Assembly (NCBI GenBank): GCA_002389645.1
Contig: DGQE01000013.1
Location: forward strand, 1 to 35,824
Origin: Flavobacteriales bacterium UBA4422
Lineage (GTDB): Bacteria > Bacteroidota > Bacteroidia > Flavobacteriales_G > Salibacteraceae
DNA: 35,824 nucleotides
Direction of reading: 5' to 3'
Both the position numbers and the translations under genes were made by a program. Below are positions 17,270-25,473 of this stretch, piece by piece. The notes below the pieces were generated by a model. The model made no database searches. It saw only the letters and a list, made by a program, of their open reading frames with translations, and was not told where the DNA came from. Position 1 is the stretch's first letter; the number at the start of each line of letters is the position of its first letter.

Positions 17270-17883
17270 TGTTTATACACACCGCAGATTTCGAAAAAAG
17301 CTCTTCGAAAGTCAAAGAATGTCCTGACACCACATTACCAGAATTTGCATTCATCGGACGATCCAATGTTGGAAAGTCTAGTTTGATCAATATGCTCATG
17401 CAGCGTAAAGATCTGGCTAAAACATCCGGTTCACCAGGAAAAACAAGACTTATCAACCACTTTAAGGTCAATGAATCTTGGTACTTAGTTGACCTTCCTG
17501 GATATGGTTATGCAAAGGTTTCGAAAACAGATCGTGCTTCATTCATGAAGATGATTTATGATTATTTCGAGAATCGAGAAAACATGGTGAACGCTTTCGT
17601 TTTGATAGACTCAAGGCACGCACCATTGAAAAGCGACCTTGAGTTTATGACATGGCTAGGTGAACATGGAATTCCTTTTAGCATTATCATGACTAAACTT
17701 GATAAGCTTTCGAGCTCAGACTTGAAAAAAAACAAGGACGTCTATCACAAGAAAATGCTTCTTGAATGGGAGTCACTCCCACCATTTTTTTACACTTCCT
17801 CCTCCTCTAAACTAGGACGCGAAGAAACCCTCAACTATATTGAGCATTGTATGAAGATTTATCAAGAAGCTCAAAAAGAATAA
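17269..17883 (+). CDS. engB: Ribosome biogenesis GTPase EngB (YsxC/YihA)
   Basis: TRAFAC-class GTPase needed for assembly of the 50S subunit. The G1 motif is GRSNVGKS (residues 30-37), followed by the switch-I region with T-S-G-S-P-G-K-T-R-L-I-N. G3 is D-L-P-G-Y-G-Y-A, G4 is T-K-L-D-K and a G5-like T-S-S-S-S lies near 180. Length 204 residues is typical. It follows the hydrolase with a one-base overlap and precedes the DUF255 lipoprotein by 23 bases, so the three may share a transcript. Confidence 0.97.
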   Translation: MFIHTADFEKSSSKVKECPDTTLPEFAFIGRSNVGKSSLINMLMQRKDLAKTSGSPGKTRLINHFKVNESWYLVDLPGYGYAKVSKTDRASFMKMIYDYFENRENMVNAFVLIDSRHAPLKSDLEFMTWLGEHGIPFSIIMTKLDKLSSSDLKKNKDVYHKKMLLEWESLPPFFYTSSSSKLGREETLNYIEHCMKIYQEAQKE

Positions 17884-17906
17884 ATCTGCTTGATCCTAAA
17901 TGACAA

Positions 17907-20012
17907 TTGAAAAGAACAATCGCATTTTCTCTCCTTATCGCGCACTTCGTTCTATCGTCTTGTCAACCTAACTCTCAATCTACTTCATCCATGAGTAATG
18001 TCGATAATACAAACGACTTAATTCACGAATCAAGCCCTTACTTGTTGCAGCATGCTCACAACCCAGTCAATTGGATGCCATGGGGCGAAAAAGCACTGAA
18101 AAGAGCCAAAGATGAAAACAAACCAATGCTTATCAGCATTGGATACAGTGCCTGTCATTGGTGTCATGTGATGGAACACGAAAGTTTCGAAGACACATCG
18201 GTAGCTAACATAATGAATGAGCATTTCATTTGCATCAAAGTCGACCGAGAAGAACGACCCGACATCGATCAAGTTTATATGGATGCCGTTCAACTGATGA
18301 CCGGAAGAGGCGGCTGGCCGCTAAACTGCTTCGCATTGCCAGATGGACGCCCATTCTTTGGTGGAACGTATTTCCCAAAAGATCAATGGATCAAAGTATT
18401 GACGAGTGTTAATGAAACGTTTGTTTCTGATCCAGCGAAAGTTGATGAGTACGCTACCAAGTTGACAGAAGGCATCAACCAAATGGATGACATGCCGGTT
18501 CAACCCATTCCATCAGAATTCTCTGATGAAGCAGTTGATGCAGCTCTAGGTCGATGGAAAAAGCAATTTGACAAGGAAGAGGGTGGAGCTCAAGGTGCAC
18601 CGAAGTTTCCATTACCCAATAATTATCAATTTCTATTGCACTATGCTATTACTGAAGATGATGCCGAAGTAAAAAAACAAGTGTTTCTCACGTTAGATAA
18701 AATGGCTTTTGGAGGAATCTATGATCAAATCGGAGGAGGGTTTGCACGATACTCGACAGATGACATTTGGAAAGCTCCTCATTTTGAAAAAATGCTTTAT
18801 GACAACGGACAGCTGCTATCATTGTATGCTAGTGCTTTTAATGCTACAAACAATCCGCTTTACAAGCAGGTAATTGATGAAACAGTCGAATTCATTCAAC
18901 GAGAATTAACCGCTAAAAAAGGCGCCTTCTATTCTGCACTAGATGCCGACAGTGAAGGAGAAGAAGGAAAGTTCTACGTATGGTCGATCGATGAGATTAA
19001 GGCGCTTTCTGGAGAAGATTTCGAACTCATCAAAGCATACTTCAACGTCAATAGAAAGGGACTTTGGGAACACAATAACTACATTCTATTAAGAGACCAA
19101 AGTGACTCAGCTGTTGGCGAAAAATTCAAGTTAAGCAAGGAAGAGCTCGATGAAAAAATCAAAGCTTTCAAGCTGCGAGCTATGGAAACTAGAGCCAAGA
19201 GAATTCGCCCGGGATTAGATGATAAAACCCTGACAAGTTGGAACGCCATGACCGCCAAAGGATTAGTAGACACCTATATCGCAACGCGAAATGAAAAGCA
19301 TCTAAGATTAGCAAAAGACAACCTCGACTTCCTTCTAGAACAACAAATAAAAAAAGACGGAAGTCTCTTTCATTCCTATAAAAATGATCATTCTAAAATT
19401 AACGGATACTTAGAAGATTACGCACATTTAATTGATGCACTTATTCGATACTACGAAGCCACATTTGAAGTTTCGTACCTAAACAAAGCAAATTCATTGG
19501 CACAATATGTTATTGATAATTTCGACCGAAACCCAACTGGTTTCTTCTACTTCAAATCGAAAACTGACGAGCAGCTTGTTGCCCAAAAGGCAGAAGTTAC
19601 AGATAATGTAATCCCAGCTTCTAATTCTGTTATGGCCACTTGTTTGTTCAAACTAGGTCAGTTCTTCCAAAATGAAGAATTCATTTCAATTACAAAAAGC
19701 ATGGCCGCATCAGTTGAGCCAAACTTTAGTCGCTACCCTGCTGGTTACAGTCAATGGATGAGCCTGATACTATATCTATCTGAGCCTTATTATGAAATTG
19801 CGATAGTAGGGGAAGAATGTGAAGAAAAAAGAAACGCACTTCTTCAACACTATCTTCCAAAAGCATTGATTTGTGGCGGATTAAATGCCGGTGAACTGCC
19901 TATACTTCAAAACAGAAAAGTTGAAGGAAAAACCCTTATATATGTATGCCAGAGTGGCGCCTGTAAGCTTCCCGTTTCAGATATTGATGCAGCGTTGGAG
20001 CTTATTAATTAA
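17907..20012 (+). CDS. Lipid-anchored thioredoxin-fold protein, DUF255 / YyaL family
   Basis: A 701-residue protein with a thioredoxin-like N-terminal domain (about 35-190) and a long helical domain resembling glycosidase-type alpha/alpha barrels. The N-terminal hallmark L-I-H-E-S-S-P-Y-L-L-Q-H-A-H-N-P-V-N-W is present. The redox-type motif C-H-W-C lies at 83-86, followed by D-R-E-E-R-P-D-I-D and G-G-W-P-L-N-C-F. The start is taken as TTG at 17907 because it gives a lipoprotein signal peptide with lipobox L-S-S-C (Cys19). The next start, ATG at 17991, would discard it. DUF255 relatives I know of are mostly cytoplasmic, so a lipidated, exported form is notable. Activity unknown. Confidence 0.9.
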   Translation: MKRTIAFSLLIAHFVLSSCQPNSQSTSSMSNVDNTNDLIHESSPYLLQHAHNPVNWMPWGEKALKRAKDENKPMLISIGYSACHWCHVMEHESFEDTSVANIMNEHFICIKVDREERPDIDQVYMDAVQLMTGRGGWPLNCFALPDGRPFFGGTYFPKDQWIKVLTSVNETFVSDPAKVDEYATKLTEGINQMDDMPVQPIPSEFSDEAVDAALGRWKKQFDKEEGGAQGAPKFPLPNNYQFLLHYAITEDDAEVKKQVFLTLDKMAFGGIYDQIGGGFARYSTDDIWKAPHFEKMLYDNGQLLSLYASAFNATNNPLYKQVIDETVEFIQRELTAKKGAFYSALDADSEGEEGKFYVWSIDEIKALSGEDFELIKAYFNVNRKGLWEHNNYILLRDQSDSAVGEKFKLSKEELDEKIKAFKLRAMETRAKRIRPGLDDKTLTSWNAMTAKGLVDTYIATRNEKHLRLAKDNLDFLLEQQIKKDGSLFHSYKNDHSKINGYLEDYAHLIDALIRYYEATFEVSYLNKANSLAQYVIDNFDRNPTGFFYFKSKTDEQLVAQKAEVTDNVIPASNSVMATCLFKLGQFFQNEEFISITKSMAASVEPNFSRYPAGYSQWMSLILYLSEPYYEIAIVGEECEEKRNALLQHYLPKALICGGLNAGELPILQNRKVEGKTLIYVCQSGACKLPVSDIDAALELIN

Positions 20013-20847
20013 CGCTTTTGTACTGCTTGCATGTGTCGGCAATGCGCAAATCATATTACCAGGAAAATTCATTGATGAGCGCTACCCACTTTTCAATGAC
20101 AGCATCATTGCTCAGGAAGGCATAGAGAATATTACCATTCGGGTTATGCGCAAACCTTCGAGCAGTCCAATTTATGATGACGGACGCAGAATCACCTATC
20201 ATTTTAATGAATTGGGAAGATTAATCTCCTTTCAAAAAGTGTTTCCAAGCATAGCAGGCAGAGTGGACACGAGCAGCCTTACATTCATTTATAGGAATGA
20301 TATTCTTCAAGCACGTTCTGAGAAAATTGGTAAATACAGGAAAAGAATATCCTTTGACTACATCAATACTCATCACATTGTTGAAACCATCAAAGTAAAG
20401 CATGGAGGAATGGATTGGGATGAATTAGGGAAGGAAGAAGTCAAACGCAATGAAACCCGATCTGATGAGCAAATATTGATTAGTGAGTTGAGAGGAGGTG
20501 TAAATGAGAGTGCATATCAACAAACAATTAAAACACTTACTGCAGATAGGCATCCAATTAAAAAAGAAGTTTGGTTTGGCTCTAGACTTTCAAGTTCTGA
20601 GTCGTTTGAGTATTCTAACGGCTTACTTTCCTCCTACTCCCTGAACAATCCTCAAAAAGGAAGCTCAATTAAAATCGACTACGACACTTCATCGTTACTT
20701 CAAGAGGAAGGAGAATGGTGTGAGTATGAGGTTTGTAAAAACTGGAGTATCGTATATTATGATACTGGCCTGCCAAAGGCTTTCATTCTGATGAACACAA
20801 AGACACAGGATATGGAGATTTGGGAATACCGTTATAGCTATCGGTAA
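19987..20847 (+). CDS. Exported protein of unknown function
   Basis: The start chosen is ATG 19987, which gives a clear signal peptide (M-Q-R-W-S-L-L-I-N-A-F-V-L-L-A-C-V-G-N-A-Q) and a 286-residue protein. Longer in-frame starts at GTG 19885 would bury it inside the preceding gene. The gene overlaps the end of the DUF255 gene by 26 bases in another frame, suggesting coupled translation. The mature part is beta-rich with repeated Y-x-Y and S-F-E-Y-S-N-G-L-like strands, loosely like YD/RHS-type or MORN-like strand repeats. I do not recognise a family. It ends one base before a convergent gene. Confidence 0.75.
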   Translation: MQRWSLLINAFVLLACVGNAQIILPGKFIDERYPLFNDSIIAQEGIENITIRVMRKPSSSPIYDDGRRITYHFNELGRLISFQKVFPSIAGRVDTSSLTFIYRNDILQARSEKIGKYRKRISFDYINTHHIVETIKVKHGGMDWDELGKEEVKRNETRSDEQILISELRGGVNESAYQQTIKTLTADRHPIKKEVWFGSRLSSSESFEYSNGLLSSYSLNNPQKGSSIKIDYDTSSLLQEEGEWCEYEVCKNWSIVYYDTGLPKAFILMNTKTQDMEIWEYRYSYR

Positions 20848-20848
20848 C

Positions 20849-21334
20849 CTATTCTAATACAACAAACTTACATTCCGTTGCTCCAATAGAAATGATTCCA
20901 GAGTAAACCAAGTCCCCACCAACTGAAGTTCCACCCGAGCGCAGATAAGCCTCATAACTGTAAGTTCCAGGTTCTAAGTCAAGAATATCAACTTTCGGAC
21001 ATCCCGATCGGCAGCCAGAAACCGCTCCATTGCACGCTTCAAGAAATCGCCCAACAAACTCATCTTCAAAGTAAAGCTCAATCTGAAAACCGGCCTGGAT
21101 ATCAATCAAGTTAAAAAAGAGAACGTCACTAGGATTAAGGCAAGATCCATCATCCGTGATCGCGCGAGACCAATAATTGGAAGCTTCTGGGTCTGTGCAA
21201 CCCAAATATTCACAACTCCCATCGTCTGACGTAGCCGAATCATCATAGTTTGTAGCCGAAAAATCAGTACATCCTTTATTACAGGAAGATGCCACAAAAC
21301 CTACTATTAGAAATGTAAAAAGTAACTTTTTCAT
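20849..21334 (-). CDS. Small lipoprotein with two Cys-rich GCTD...DDGSC repeats
   Basis: A 161-residue predicted lipoprotein with lipobox V-A-S-S-C (Cys18). Two 21-residue repeats follow at 21-41 and 45-65, each starting G-C-T-D, with A-x-N-Y in the middle and ending D-D-G-S-C. This repeat is common in exported Bacteroidota proteins and resembles an acidic, possibly Ca-binding motif. The C-terminal part is beta-rich with a C-N-G-A-V-S-G-C-R-S-G-C cluster. The ATG overlaps the tsaB stop by 4 bases (ATGA). Function unknown. Confidence 0.85.
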   Translation of the reverse strand: MKKLLFTFLIVGFVASSCNKGCTDFSATNYDDSATSDDGSCEYLGCTDPEASNYWSRAITDDGSCLNPSDVLFFNLIDIQAGFQIELYFEDEFVGRFLEACNGAVSGCRSGCPKVDILDLEPGTYSYEAYLRSGGTSVGGDLVYSGIISIGATECKFVVLE

Positions 21335-22029
21335 ACCAAACCTTTTTTAGGAGTCGTAGCTTGAAATTCCTTCAAATAGAATGGTTCGAAGTAAGCCACA
21401 TCCTCGAAGTTTTGTTCAAGATAGGCTTTCTCAGAAAGGAGCGTCATTTGAGATGCCGAAGGCCAAACATCCTTTAGGAAACGGCAGTTTTCAGCATGGC
21501 AAAGGGGTTGAAATTTTTCTGATCCATTTCCAAAGAATAGGATACTCTGATTCAGTAGTTCTTCAGCGAAAGAAGTCTCATCCAGAATCACTGGAGAAAC
21601 TTCGTTTACTGGATCATTGTTTTGATCGTAAAAGGCTGTATACACCTCCATGCGCCTTGCATCCAACATCGGACACAGCAAAGGTCGATCCATCGAAACG
21701 ATTGTTTGCTGAACATTAGGATTGAAACACATCTCTTGTAGAGTATCGATGGCAATTAAAGGCTTTTGAGCTCCGAAGCACAGCCCTTTACCCAAGCTAA
21801 CGCCAATGCGCAAGCCAGTGTAACTTCCAGGGCCTTTGCTCACTGCGATAGCGTCAAGATCTGAGGAAGAAAGACTATTTCGTTTCAATAACTCATCGGC
21901 AAAAACCGCCAACTTCTCTGCATGAGAATAGCCATCATTCAACTCTTCTAGGTCGATACAGATACCGTCTTTACCTAGCGCCACAGAACACATGGTTGTA
22001 GCAGATTCTATGTTGAGAATGAGAGCCAT
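21331..22029 (-). CDS. tsaB: tRNA threonylcarbamoyladenosine biosynthesis protein TsaB
   Basis: Inactive ASKHA-fold partner of TsaD in the TsaBDE complex that makes t6A37 in tRNAs. The N-terminus I-L-N-I-E-S-A-T-T-M-C-S-V-A-L and the motif GPGSYTGLRIGVSLGKGLC are diagnostic. The C-terminal subdomain ends with the family's P-x-Y-L-K motif (F-E-P-F-Y-L-K). Length 232 residues is normal. It is followed by an overlapping lipoprotein gene and preceded by the TolC-family gene with a 51-base gap, an unrelated neighbour. Confidence 0.95.
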   Translation of the reverse strand: MALILNIESATTMCSVALGKDGICIDLEELNDGYSHAEKLAVFADELLKRNSLSSSDLDAIAVSKGPGSYTGLRIGVSLGKGLCFGAQKPLIAIDTLQEMCFNPNVQQTIVSMDRPLLCPMLDARRMEVYTAFYDQNNDPVNEVSPVILDETSFAEELLNQSILFFGNGSEKFQPLCHAENCRFLKDVWPSASQMTLLSEKAYLEQNFEDVAYFEPFYLKEFQATTPKKGLV

Positions 22030-22080
22030 TTCTTAACCACGAATTACACGATAATTTTCGAAACGTAAATCAACCGTTTT

Positions 22081-23496
22081 CTAACCTTCGAACCCGATTG
22101 GTTTGCCCATGTAAAAATCCAAAATCCCTGTTTTGAATATGAAGTCATAGCGAGCTTGAGACAACTGCGCTTGAGCAATTTGAAGATTGTTCTTTGCTGT
22201 ATTAAACTCTGTGACATTCATCGCACCAGCCTCGAATCTGACTTCAGCAAATTCAAATGATTTTTGAGAAGACTTCAACACCTCAACATTTGCCTTATAC
22301 AACTCGCGTGCAGCAGCAGCATCTGCACGAGCAGTCTCAATACGTTGACGCAACCCCAGCTTCTCTTGTTCAAGCTGCAGTTCAGCGATAGACTGATTAA
22401 TTTTTGCTTGATTCACTGAATTTTTCACACTGTAACGATTGAAGATTGGAACATTTAAACTCAGACCTACAAACTGATTAAAATTATCATTCAATTGAGT
22501 CGTAAATGGCACTTGCTTCACGGCTGCATCAAACGTAGAAGTAAACACAGGTTCTCCGGTCTCAAGAAATCCAATCTGCTGGTCAGGCCCTTGAGTAACC
22601 GACTCCACTTCTGTTCTCAAGCCAGAGTAACCGCTGCCGATAGACCCGCTTAAAATAAGCGAAGGATAATAACCACTCTTGGCAGCATTGAGCTGTTTAT
22701 CAGAGCTCAGCAGCGAACTTTCAGCGCTTTTAATCTCTGGCATACTTGACTCTGCATAGCTATAAACTATAGCTGCATTCTCTAATCGAATAGCACTGTC
22801 CGCATTTACTTGTGGTTTAATAAGGTTCATGGTTTCATCAGCTGGAACAAGCATTAATTGTTTCAATTGAAGCTTTGCGATTTGATAATCATTTCTTCGT
22901 TGGGTAAGGTTTGATCGATCACGCCCTAATTGAGCCTCAAGCTCATATTGATTACCGAGATTTGAAGCTCCAGCATCAACCATCTTTTTAATTCGATCTA
23001 ATTGCCTCTCTGTGATGTTTACTTGCTGCTCCGCTGAAATAATCAAGTCTTCTATAAGGACCACTTGTAAATAAGCCGAAGAGACGTTAAGTGCAATATT
23101 GTTCTTCTGTGTCTCTACATCATACATCGCAGATTCTAATCCTGCCTGCTGAGCTTGAATATTTTGCTGATTTTGAAATCCATCGAACAACGTTACATTG
23201 GACGAGAGCCCAAACGAATTACTCTGAACACGCGTTGTGGCAAACTGATTCGTAAAAGGATCAATTCGTTGTCCCCAGTTATAATTGTGTGAAGCAAATC
23301 CATTGACATTGGGCAGCACATTGGCCTTACTCGACTTAAGCTGAGACTCACTGGCTTCAAGACTTAATTCCGCCTGTTTTACCTGCAAATTATTCTGCCA
23401 AGCGAGATCGATGCATTGTTCTAAAGAATAAATCTCTTGCGCTTGATAACTCGTTGAAGTAAAAAGGCAAATCACAAAGAGAAAAACATACCTCAT
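22081..23496 (-). CDS. TolC-family outer membrane efflux protein
   Basis: Outer-membrane factor of 471 residues with a signal peptide (residues 1-19, ending Y-Q-A-Q) and two OEP repeats of long helices rich in A, Q and L. The start E-I-Y-S-L-E-Q-C-I-D-L-A-W-Q-N-N is typical. The second repeat includes the conserved L-S-L-N-V-P-I-F-N-R-Y-S segment. Such proteins form the trimeric exit duct of tripartite efflux or type I secretion systems. No membrane-fusion protein or pump gene lies beside it, so its partners must be elsewhere. Terminal G-x-L-D-F-Y-M-G is usual for Bacteroidota members. Confidence 0.93.
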   Translation of the reverse strand: MRYVFLFVICLFTSTSYQAQEIYSLEQCIDLAWQNNLQVKQAELSLEASESQLKSSKANVLPNVNGFASHNYNWGQRIDPFTNQFATTRVQSNSFGLSSNVTLFDGFQNQQNIQAQQAGLESAMYDVETQKNNIALNVSSAYLQVVLIEDLIISAEQQVNITERQLDRIKKMVDAGASNLGNQYELEAQLGRDRSNLTQRRNDYQIAKLQLKQLMLVPADETMNLIKPQVNADSAIRLENAAIVYSYAESSMPEIKSAESSLLSSDKQLNAAKSGYYPSLILSGSIGSGYSGLRTEVESVTQGPDQQIGFLETGEPVFTSTFDAAVKQVPFTTQLNDNFNQFVGLSLNVPIFNRYSVKNSVNQAKINQSIAELQLEQEKLGLRQRIETARADAAAARELYKANVEVLKSSQKSFEFAEVRFEAGAMNVTEFNTAKNNLQIAQAQLSQARYDFIFKTGILDFYMGKPIGFEG

Positions 23497-23569
23497 ACAG
23501 CAAATGTATAAACGGCTTTTGGTGCAACTAAGAAAATAATACGAACGGCAGGAAAAGGTTATGAACGCT

Positions 23570-23815
23570 TTACGATTCGGATTCCGACTCCACAGTGTTT
23601 TGATTCAACCTTCTAAAAAGAATGATACCCATGCCAATCAATAATGCATAAGGAATGCCCATCAAGTAAAGAATGCCCGCATTTAAACCTTCCGCCAATT
23701 CGCTTCCCGTTTTAAGATTAGACTCAACAACGGCACTACACATGCTGCATTGAGCAGAAACATCTACTGAAGCAAATGCTAAAACCAGGGTAAGAAAAAA
23801 TAGTTTCTTCATCAT
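23570..23815 (-). CDS. Small exported CxxC membrane protein linked to cytochrome oxidase genes
   Basis: An 81-residue protein with a signal peptide ending V-S-A-Q. The motif C-S-M-C (Cys23 and Cys26) follows immediately, then A-V-V-E-S-N-L, a membrane helix (about 45-66: GILYLMGIPYALLIGMGIIL) and a charged tail. The CxxC would sit just outside the membrane. Its neighbours, DUF420 and SCO1, are oxidase assembly factors, so a role in copper or thiol chemistry at the oxidase is an inference. I recall similar short proteins in other Bacteroidota but no assigned function. Confidence 0.8.
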   Translation of the reverse strand: MMKKLFFLTLVLAFASVDVSAQCSMCSAVVESNLKTGSELAEGLNAGILYLMGIPYALLIGMGIILFRRLNQNTVESESES

Positions 23816-23846
23816 AAATACCTAACAAAAGTAAATATCTATTGGT

Positions 23847-24374
23847 TTAATAATAGGGAGAAATCATAAAGTAAACTACGACTCCGGTAATCGAAACATA
23901 TAACCAAATGGGAAAAGTTATTCGCGCAATTTTCTTATGCTTGTCAAGCTTGTTCGACAATGCTCTCGAGAAAGAAATAAGCACCAATGGTACTATGACA
24001 ATTGCCAGAACGATGTGCGTCAAAAGAATGAAGAAATAAATGTATCGAATCGTTCCTTCCCCACCAAAAGCAGTGCTTTCATGCGTAGTATGATAAAGCA
24101 CATAGCTCACCAAGAACAACGCACTCAATACTAGATTTGTAGTCATCAGCGTTTGATGCGCTTTTCGCTTTCCTTGCTTAATCATAACCACCGCAGCAAT
24201 AAGCAATACACTAACAGTTCCGTTAATGGTGGCATTCAATGCTGGCAGGAAGTCAAAGCTTCCCTCTGCAACTTCAAATTTTGGAGTAATATAAATAACA
24301 CCCACGGCAGACGCCAAAACACCAGCCACAATGTATATCCATTTATTGATATTTATCTCTTTGTTTCCTTCCAT
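23847..24374 (-). CDS. DUF420 membrane protein, CtaM-like oxidase assembly factor
   Basis: A 175-residue membrane protein with about five hydrophobic segments, matching the DUF420 family (CtaM in Gram-positives, needed for maturation of an aa3-type oxidase). Histidines and tyrosines within the helices, including the V-L-Y-H-T-T-H-E-S-T and LLTHIVLAIVIVP segments, resemble the family's conserved heme- or copper-proximal residues. Its ATG overlaps the end of the SCO1 gene by 22 bases, a strong sign of joint expression. Confidence 0.85.
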   Translation of the reverse strand: MEGNKEININKWIYIVAGVLASAVGVIYITPKFEVAEGSFDFLPALNATINGTVSVLLIAAVVMIKQGKRKAHQTLMTTNLVLSALFLVSYVLYHTTHESTAFGGEGTIRYIYFFILLTHIVLAIVIVPLVLISFSRALSNKLDKHKKIARITFPIWLYVSITGVVVYFMISPYY

Positions 24375-25003
24375 GTCATGTGAGGCTCTTTCAGCAAAAG
24401 CTTAATAGCATCTTGCAATTTCTTATTTTCCTTATGAACTCTTGAATCAAAAAATTCACGGATAATGCCTTGCTGATCCACTAACACAAAATGTTTAGAG
24501 GGCAATTCACTTCGACTTTTTAATTGTTGTGTGTTCACAAACGTGTACTCTAGAAAAGCATTTAATTGATCATCATCCATCACCTTTGCGAATCTCCATT
24601 TCTCCATCTCAGGCAAGTGATTTTTTCGAAGGCTTTCCAACTCTTCTAGAGTCACTGTATTATCCAGGCAAACGCTGACTACATTCCATTTATCCTGCTC
24701 AGAAACATCATTCAAGTAATTGACCAACGTTACGCCCTTTTTCATGCAAGCTTCGTTACAAGGCATTGAGAAAAAATCAAATAAGACAGGCTCTCCATTT
24801 AAGTCATCAATAGAAAAAGAGTTTCCATCTTGATCCATCATAACCATATTAGGAACTGGCTTGAATATGGAGTCTCCATTTTCCGCTATTCTATAGGAAC
24901 CATATGATCCCATTTTAACCACGTGATGCTCTCCCAATGTGAAAATCATAAAGAGAATCGATGGAAAAAGAAGAATCAATATGAGGTAAAATCCTTTGCG
25001 CAT
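24353..25003 (-). CDS. SCO1/SenC-family copper chaperone
   Basis: Membrane-anchored thioredoxin-fold protein delivering copper to, or reducing, the CuA site of cytochrome oxidase subunit II. An N-terminal helix (about 4-22) acts as membrane anchor. The Cu-binding CxxxC is at Cys82-Cys86 (P-C-N-E-A-C), in the expected place after V-L-F-D-F-F. The conserved histidine is probably that of S-K-H-F-V-L-V-D-Q-Q-G. Length 216 residues is normal. It starts only a few bases downstream of a hairpin terminator that follows the subunit IV gene. Confidence 0.92.
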   Translation of the reverse strand: MRKGFYLILILLFPSILFMIFTLGEHHVVKMGSYGSYRIAENGDSIFKPVPNMVMMDQDGNSFSIDDLNGEPVLFDFFSMPCNEACMKKGVTLVNYLNDVSEQDKWNVVSVCLDNTVTLEELESLRKNHLPEMEKWRFAKVMDDDQLNAFLEYTFVNTQQLKSRSELPSKHFVLVDQQGIIREFFDSRVHKENKKLQDAIKLLLKEPHMTWKETKR

Positions 25004-25009
25004 AAGTCA

Positions 25010-25043
25010 TAAAAAAAGGCTTTTGAATAACAATCAAAGGCCT
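25010..25043 (-). terminator. Rho-independent terminator between oxidase subunit IV and SCO1
   Basis: On the minus strand a 10-bp stem with one G-U pair (arms 25034-25043 and 25017-25026, 7-base loop) is followed by seven T residues. It ends 7 bases before the SCO1 ATG, so it could act as an attenuator for SCO1-DUF420-CxxC as well as an end for ctaB-coxIII-coxIV. Confidence 0.7.
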
Positions 25044-25067
25044 CGTTTTGTTTTTATTTATCGAGTG

Positions 25068-25454
25068 TTAAACCCAACCTATAACATCTTTCACGTAGTA
25101 AATGAAAGAAGATTCGGATAGCAGGATAAACAACAAGTAGCCTATAAACAAGAAATAAGGTATCAAGATCACATTTCGGAGTGATTTACGCTCATCTCCT
25201 AGGTGCATAAACACCATAACGATGTAACCAGCCTTCAAAACGGTTAGGATAATGAAAATAGATTTGATTGTCAACCAACCCATTCCATCTACATCAATGT
25301 GAGCCTTACCCCAGATGATTCCCATCGCAACCTCAATTGCCGTCACAATAGACAGTAATGCAGTTACGAAATAGATTTTCTTTCTGATTTTTTTACCAGC
25401 CTCCTCATCATGATGAGAATCCAGTGAATATTCTATGATGTCGTCTCTTTCCAT
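25068..25454 (-). CDS. Cytochrome c oxidase subunit IV, caa3/prokaryotic type
   Basis: A 128-residue membrane protein with three hydrophobic segments and a hydrophilic N-terminus rich in D, E and H. The pattern is that of the prokaryotic cytochrome c oxidase subunit IV family (COX4_pro/CyoD-like), including the first-helix segment F-V-T-A-L-L-S-I-V-T-A-I-E-V-A and the middle segment A-G-Y-I-V-M-V-F-M-H-L-G-D-E. The latter V-M-x-F-M-H-L motif is characteristic. It follows the second subunit III gene by 19 bases and is likely co-transcribed with it. Confidence 0.9.
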   Translation of the reverse strand: MERDDIIEYSLDSHHDEEAGKKIRKKIYFVTALLSIVTAIEVAMGIIWGKAHIDVDGMGWLTIKSIFIILTVLKAGYIVMVFMHLGDERKSLRNVILIPYFLFIGYLLFILLSESSFIYYVKDVIGWV

Positions 25455-25473
25455 GTTTTGAAAATTGATGAAG

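Noticed and set aside
19885..19986. Upstream GTG start for the exported protein after DUF255
   Set aside because: It would place over 30 extra residues before the signal peptide, entirely inside the preceding gene.
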